Source: Streptomyces sp. TP-A0356
GTDB taxonomy: Bacteria > Actinomycetota > Actinomycetes > Streptomycetales > Streptomycetaceae
Length of the DNA stretch: 64,000 bases
Assembly (NCBI RefSeq): GCF_001417775.1
Contig: NZ_BBZJ01000015.1
Span: 422,657 to 486,656 of the forward strand
Reading direction: 5' to 3'
This document shows, one piece after another, positions 60,436 to 64,000 of the stretch. Positions within the stretch are counted from its first letter, which is position 1. Each line of letters opens with the position of its first letter. The notes under the pieces were generated by a model. The model was not told where the DNA came from, made no database searches, and worked only from the letters and a program-made list of their open reading frames with translations. Both the position numbers and the translations under genes were made by a program.

Positions 60436-61461
60436 TCAGCGCGCCGCCAGGCTGGAGCGGCGCACCACCAGCTCGGGCTGGAGCACGACCCGCCGGTGTT
60501 CGTGCGTCCGCGCCCCGGCCTCCGCCTCGGTCTCCTCCAGGAGGAGCTCCGCGGCCAGAGCGCCCATGGTGACCGCGGGCTGCCGCACAGAGGTGAGGGG
60601 GACGGCCGCGGCGGCGGCGAACTCGATGTCGTCGTAGCCGACGATGGCCAGGTCGTCGGGGACGCTCACCCCGGCCGCGTACAAGGCCTGCAGGACGCCG
60701 AGGGCGAGCAGGTCGTTGGCGCAGAACACGGCGGTCGGGCGGTCGGCGAGCCCGAGGAGCCGGGCACCGGCGTCCCGGCCCGCGGCGACATCGAGGCGCT
60801 CGGTCGGCAGCTCCCGCAGCGCGTCGGGCCCGAGCCCGGCCTCGGCCAGCGCGTTCAGTGCGCCGGTGCGGCGGTCCCTGACCTGGTTGAGTCCGGGCGG
60901 ACCGCTGACGTAGGCGATGGAGCGGTGGCCGGCATCGACCAGATGCCCTACGGCCAGGGCGCCGCCCGCCACGTCGTCGACCGAGACCGAGCACTCGGTG
61001 GTGCCTTCGGCGACCCGGTCGACCAGGACGAACGGAATCCCGTGGCGGCGGAACGTCGCGATGTTGCGGCCCGTCGCGTCGGCGGGAGTGAGCAGCACGC
61101 CACGCACCCGCTGCTCGGCGAAGAGCGCCAGGTACTCGGCCTCCTCCGCGGGGCTCTGCGCACTGTTGCAGACCATCACACCGAGCCCGGCCTCGCGGGC
61201 GGCCCGCTCGGCGCCGCGAGCCACGTCGACGAAGAACGGGTTGCCCATGTCGAGGACGAGCAGTCCCATGATCCGGCTGCGCCCGGCGCGCAGCTGCCGT
61301 GCCGACTCGCTGCGGACGTAGCCGAGCCGGTCGATCGCGGACAGCACACGCGCGCGGGTCTCGGAGGCGACCGTCTCGGGACGGTTGATGACGTTCGAGA
61401 CCGTACCCACGGAGACTCCGGCTGCGCGGGCGACGTCCTTGATACCCACCGACTGGGCCAT
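60436..61461 (-). CDS. LacI family transcriptional regulator
   Basis: 341 residues. The N-terminal HTH reads GIKDVARAAGVSVGTVSNVINRPETVASETRARVLSAIDRLGYVRSESARQLRAGRS, followed by a periplasmic-binding-protein-like sensor (IMGLLVLDMGNPFFVDVARGAERAAREAGLGVMVCNS..., VFCANDLLALGVLQAL, VGYDDIEFAAAAAVPLTSVRQP). Downstream order on the same strand (rhaM, BNR_4 gene, then this gene) suggests control of rhamnose or rhamnan use (inference). ATG 61461 has GGAGGTC upstream. Confidence 0.92.
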   Translation of the reverse strand: MAQSVGIKDVARAAGVSVGTVSNVINRPETVASETRARVLSAIDRLGYVRSESARQLRAGRSRIMGLLVLDMGNPFFVDVARGAERAAREAGLGVMVCNSAQSPAEEAEYLALFAEQRVRGVLLTPADATGRNIATFRRHGIPFVLVDRVAEGTTECSVSVDDVAGGALAVGHLVDAGHRSIAYVSGPPGLNQVRDRRTGALNALAEAGLGPDALRELPTERLDVAAGRDAGARLLGLADRPTAVFCANDLLALGVLQALYAAGVSVPDDLAIVGYDDIEFAAAAAVPLTSVRQPAVTMGALAAELLLEETEAEAGARTHEHRRVVLQPELVVRRSSLAAR

Positions 61462-61541
61462 CAGGCGAGGACCTCCAGAGGGGAGAGGAGCGGCGGGCAG
61501 GCCTTCACATTACCCGCCCGCCACCCCCGTTTCGGACTCGG

Positions 61542-62386
61542 TCAGGCGGGCAGCGAGAAGTCGACGACGTGCAGCGCGGAGGGCGTCGCACCGCTGGACT
61601 CCTCCTGGTACATGAAGGACAGGACGTTGTCGGCCCTGACCCTCGTCTCGTCGATCACGACCTCGCCGAAGGCGTACTTGTCCAGGACCAGTTTGGTGCG
61701 CCGGCTCGAGTTGAGCGCGACGGGTATCTCGGTCTTGGTCCAGGTGCCGGAGGAGTTCTTGCGCAGGTGGAAGGGTCGGCCGCCCGCGGTGCGGTCGGCG
61801 ACGTGGTCGGCGGTGCACTGGCCGAGGCGCCCGGGCACATAGCTGATGATCGCGTGCGGCAGGCCGGTGGAGTCGGTGAACTGGCTCTCCTGGTTCATCA
61901 GGCAGTGGTCCGGGGTCAGCGGATCGACGACGAGTCCGCCGTCGGTGACCCCCACCTTGTCCGAGCCGCCCGTGGCGCCGACGACGGTGCCGGAGTCGTT
62001 GCGCCAGGTGCGGCCGCGGTCGGTGGAGTACACATATCCGGTGTCGTGGTTGGTGATGCCGCCGCTGTTGCACATGCCCCGGGGTCGTCGAGCAGTCCGG
62101 CGGCCGTGGACCAGGTGGTCGCGCCGAGAGCGCGGCGTGCGACGACCGCGTTGCGGGTCGCGGTGTACCAGGCCGCGTACTGGTACCCCCGGTAGGTCAG
62201 CAGGCCGTTCTTCTGGAACGAGTTGTTGTTGACCAGTCCGTCGTACGACACGAAGTAGACGGCCTGGGCGTCGAGTCTGCTGCTGCCGGTCCGGGTTACG
62301 GAGGGGCCGGAAGTGGCCGCGTGCGCGCTCCCTCGCGCGGCCACCGCGGCCGGCAGCGCGGTCGCCGGCACGGTACGTCGTCTCAT
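61542..62386 (-). pseudogene. Decayed BNR_4 (BNR repeat) secreted protein
   Basis: The N-terminal piece (signal-like start, then AQAVYFVSYDGLVNNNSFQKNGLLTYRGYQYAAWYTATRNAVVARRALGATTWSTAA, GLLDDPG) is in one frame. The C-terminal piece (MCNSGGITNHDTGYVYSTDRGRTWRNDSGTVVGATGG...LSFMYQEESSGATPSALHVVDFSLPA) is in another, ending at 61542. Together they give about 280 residues, well short of the 450 or so of the family, so internal segments are missing as well as the frame. It was probably a polysaccharide-active enzyme of the rhamnose cluster. ATG 62386 has GGAG upstream. Confidence 0.75.
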
Positions 62387-62402
62387 GGGCACGTCTCCGG
62401 GT

Positions 62403-62723
62403 TCAGGCGAGGTGGAACACTTCGGTGAGCGGTTTCATGGCCTCGTCGGGCGCGGCGCCGTCCAGCGCTTCGAAGAACGGCGCCATCTCCGCCTGCCAGC
62501 GTGCGTTGACGTCGGTGACCTCCATGCCCGCCCGGGCCGCGGCGAAGTCCTCTGTCTCCAGGTAGCCGACGAGCAGTCCGTCCTCGCGCAGGAAGAGCGA
62601 GTAGTTGTGCCAGCCGGTCTCCGAGAGTGCCTGGAGCATCTCCGGCCACACCGCGGCATGGCGCTCGCGGTACTCGTCGAGCCGGTCCGCCCGGACCTTC
62701 AGCAGGAAGCACACGCGCTGCAT
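62403..62723 (-). CDS. rhaM: L-rhamnose mutarotase
   Basis: 106 residues, the normal RhaM length. RVCFLLKVRADRLDEYRERHAAVWPEMLQALSETGWHNYSLFLREDGLLVGYLETEDF contains the conserved His and the WHNYS/T segment of the family. It interconverts alpha- and beta-L-rhamnose. The BNR_4 remnant and LacI gene lie downstream on the same strand. An IS630-type insertion begins about 75 bp upstream of its start, so its promoter may have been separated or altered. Confidence 0.9.
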   Translation of the reverse strand: MQRVCFLLKVRADRLDEYRERHAAVWPEMLQALSETGWHNYSLFLREDGLLVGYLETEDFAAARAGMEVTDVNARWQAEMAPFFEALDGAAPDEAMKPLTEVFHLA

Positions 62724-62757
62724 CGACAGCCCTCCGATTCAGGGATGTGGGGCGACC

Positions 62758-62798
62758 AGGGCGCTTCTGACGGATCTCCGCGGCGTCAGAAGCGCCCT
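62758..62798. terminator. Perfect 14-bp stem-loop next to the IS
   Basis: AGGGCGCTTCTGAC (62758-62771) pairs with GTCAGAAGCGCCCT (62785-62798) around a 13-base loop. It directly abuts the left end of the IS element. It could be the terminator of a gene displaced by the insertion, or a dispersed palindromic repeat; its core and loop recur at 1320-1337. Confidence 0.6.
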
Positions 62799-64000
62799 AG
62801 TGCCGCATCAAGCAACGTTCGCCCCGCGATGAGGCGCCGCTCTGTTGCTGTCCTGGGCGGCGCCGGACGGCCAGAATGATCGCGTGGCTGAACGTGTGCA
62901 GGTCCGGGAGATCGATGACGACGAGGGCAGGCGGTTGCTGCGGATCGTCCGTAGGGGCACCGGTTCGGTGGTGACCTGGCGGCGGGCCCAGATGGTGCTG
63001 TTATCCGCGCAGGGCATGCCCGTGGCGAAGATCGCCGAGGTGACGTTCACCAGCCCGGACCGGGTCAGAGATGTGATCCACAACTTCAACGCGGACGGGT
63101 TCGACTCGCTCTATCCGAAGTACAAGGGCGGTCGGCCCAAGACCTTCAGCCTCCCCGAACGCCGTGAGATCAAGAAGATCGCCAAGTCCAAGCCGGCCGA
63201 GCATGGCCTGCCGTTCTCGACCTGGAGCCTGGCCAAGCTGGCCGACTTCCTGGTCGCCGAGGGGGTGGTCGACGACATCAGCCACGAGGGCCTGCGGGCA
63301 CTGCTCCGCGAGGAGGGCGTCTCGTTTCAACGCGTGAAGACCTGGAAGAGCTCACGCGACCCCGACTACGCGGCCAAGAAGGCCCGCGTCGAGCACCTCT
63401 ACGCGATCGCCGACGGGGAGGTCGTCCCCGAGGACGGTGAGCCCGAAGTCGTCTTATGCCTCGACGAGTTCGGGCCACTCAACCTCCAGCCCCACCCCGG
63501 TCGGCACTGGGCCGAGCGCGGTGGGAAGCATAAGGATCCCAGCCGCGGGCCCCGGCCCCGACGCCGGGCGACCTACACACGACCACACGGGGTCCGCCAC
63601 CTGTTCGCCGCCTACGACCTGGGCAGGGACAAGCTCTACGGCCACATCAAGCCGAAGAAGAACCGGACCAGATTCTTGGAGTTCTGCCGCTACCTGCGCA
63701 GCCTCTACCCGCCCCAGATCCGCATCGCGATCGTGCTCGACAACTTCTCCCCGCACCTGACCACAAAGAAGGACACCCGGGTCGGCGACTGGGCAGCGGC
63801 CAACAACGTCGAGTTCGCCTACACGCCGACCAACAGCTCCTGGCTCAACCGCATCGAAGCCCAGTTCACAGCCCTGCGCTACTTCGCTCTCGACGGCACC
63901 GATCATGCCAGCCACAAGGAGCAGGGCAGCATGATCCGCCGCTACATCATCTGGCGGAACAAGCACGCTGCCGACGAACGCCTACGCGAGGTCGTGGACA
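62798..64000 (+). mobile_element. IS630-family insertion sequence, right end outside window
   Basis: The transposase is IS630-type and the sequence starts after a TA (62798-62799), the target this family duplicates. The presumed left inverted repeat begins GTGCCGCATCAAGCAACGTT. The element continues beyond 64000, so the right repeat and target duplication cannot be checked here. Confidence 0.75.
62884..64000 (+). CDS. IS630 family transposase, 3' end cut by window edge
   Basis: From GTG 62884, at least 372 codons. The N-terminal HTH region (VVTWRRAQMVLLSAQGMPVAKIAEVTFTSPDRVRDVIHNFNADGFDSL) precedes the DDE domain: first Asp in VLCLDEFGPLNLQ, second in IVLDNFSPHLT, Glu in SSWLNRIEAQF, the order and spacing of Tc1/IS630 transposases. 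Codons 40 and 191 are TTA (63001, 63454), which in Streptomyces implies bldA-dependent expression. No frameshift is seen in the visible part. Confidence 0.9.
   Translation, partial: MAERVQVREIDDDEGRRLLRIVRRGTGSVVTWRRAQMVLLSAQGMPVAKIAEVTFTSPDRVRDVIHNFNADGFDSLYPKYKGGRPKTFSLPERREIKKIAKSKPAEHGLPFSTWSLAKLADFLVAEGVVDDISHEGLRALLREEGVSFQRVKTWKSSRDPDYAAKKARVEHLYAIADGEVVPEDGEPEVVLCLDEFGPLNLQPHPGRHWAERGGKHKDPSRGPRPRRRATYTRPHGVRHLFAAYDLGRDKLYGHIKPKKNRTRFLEFCRYLRSLYPPQIRIAIVLDNFSPHLTTKKDTRVGDWAAANNVEFAYTPTNSSWLNRIEAQFTALRYFALDGTDHASHKEQGSMIRRYIIWRNKHAADERLREVVD

Overview
The window is GC-rich throughout, has strong third-position GC, frequent GTG and TTG starts, rare TTA codons and gene families typical of Streptomyces: CYP105 P450 with a 3Fe-4S ferredoxin, a GlxA-type regulator, a self-sufficient CYP102 P450, DUF4235, FBP, DUF5999 and an LAETG-anchored DUF1996 protein. 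I read it as a Streptomyces chromosome segment, probably an arm or accessory-rich part. No rRNA, tRNA or CRISPR array was seen.

Left part (1-17580): small catabolic and regulatory units. These are an AraC regulator divergent from a PhyH dioxygenase, a TetR/flavoprotein pair, a CYP105D-like P450 with its ferredoxin, a LysE exporter, an F420-type (DDN) oxidoreductase, a CDF metal transporter divergent from a glutathionyl-hydroquinone-reductase-like GST, and a TetR/APC permease/amidohydrolase cluster in which both the TetR and the permease need a frameshift to be read whole.

Middle part (17700-50450): a STAS protein, a sortase-anchored DUF1996 protein, a six-gene Mrp-type antiporter operon with a fused or degenerate F/G subunit, VanZ, a GH16 glucanase with a ricin-type lectin domain, PHP and HAD proteins, a likely 6S RNA next to an SDR gene with a MerR-type promoter, a formate dehydrogenase operon (small acidic protein, alpha, beta, NrfD-type), a ROK repressor, a CYP102 P450-reductase fusion flanked by two unusual tandem-repeat tracts (29 bp and 36 bp), then PAS-LuxR, FBP, FUSC, lactonase, pentapeptide-repeat and SRPBCC genes.

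Right part (50578-64000): an island of about 8.2 kb has split a DUF5999 gene. Its 5' piece ends at about 50580 and its 3' piece resumes at about 58818. The island carries a large serine recombinase (frameshifted as read), phage/satellite-like HTH and zinc-finger proteins, an XRE regulator with a TTA codon, a nuclease-like gene interrupted by one in-frame TAG, a cluster of GTTCGAT sites at a divergent promoter and dense GGACAG/GTCAG repeats. Past it lie an aminopeptidase-like hydrolase, and a rhamnose-linked cluster (LacI, decayed BNR_4 gene, rhaM) abutting an IS630-family element that runs off the window.

Several genes here carry single-base frame breaks, both insertions and deletions, some in G tracts. 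Sequencing error is a real alternative to decay for each of them.
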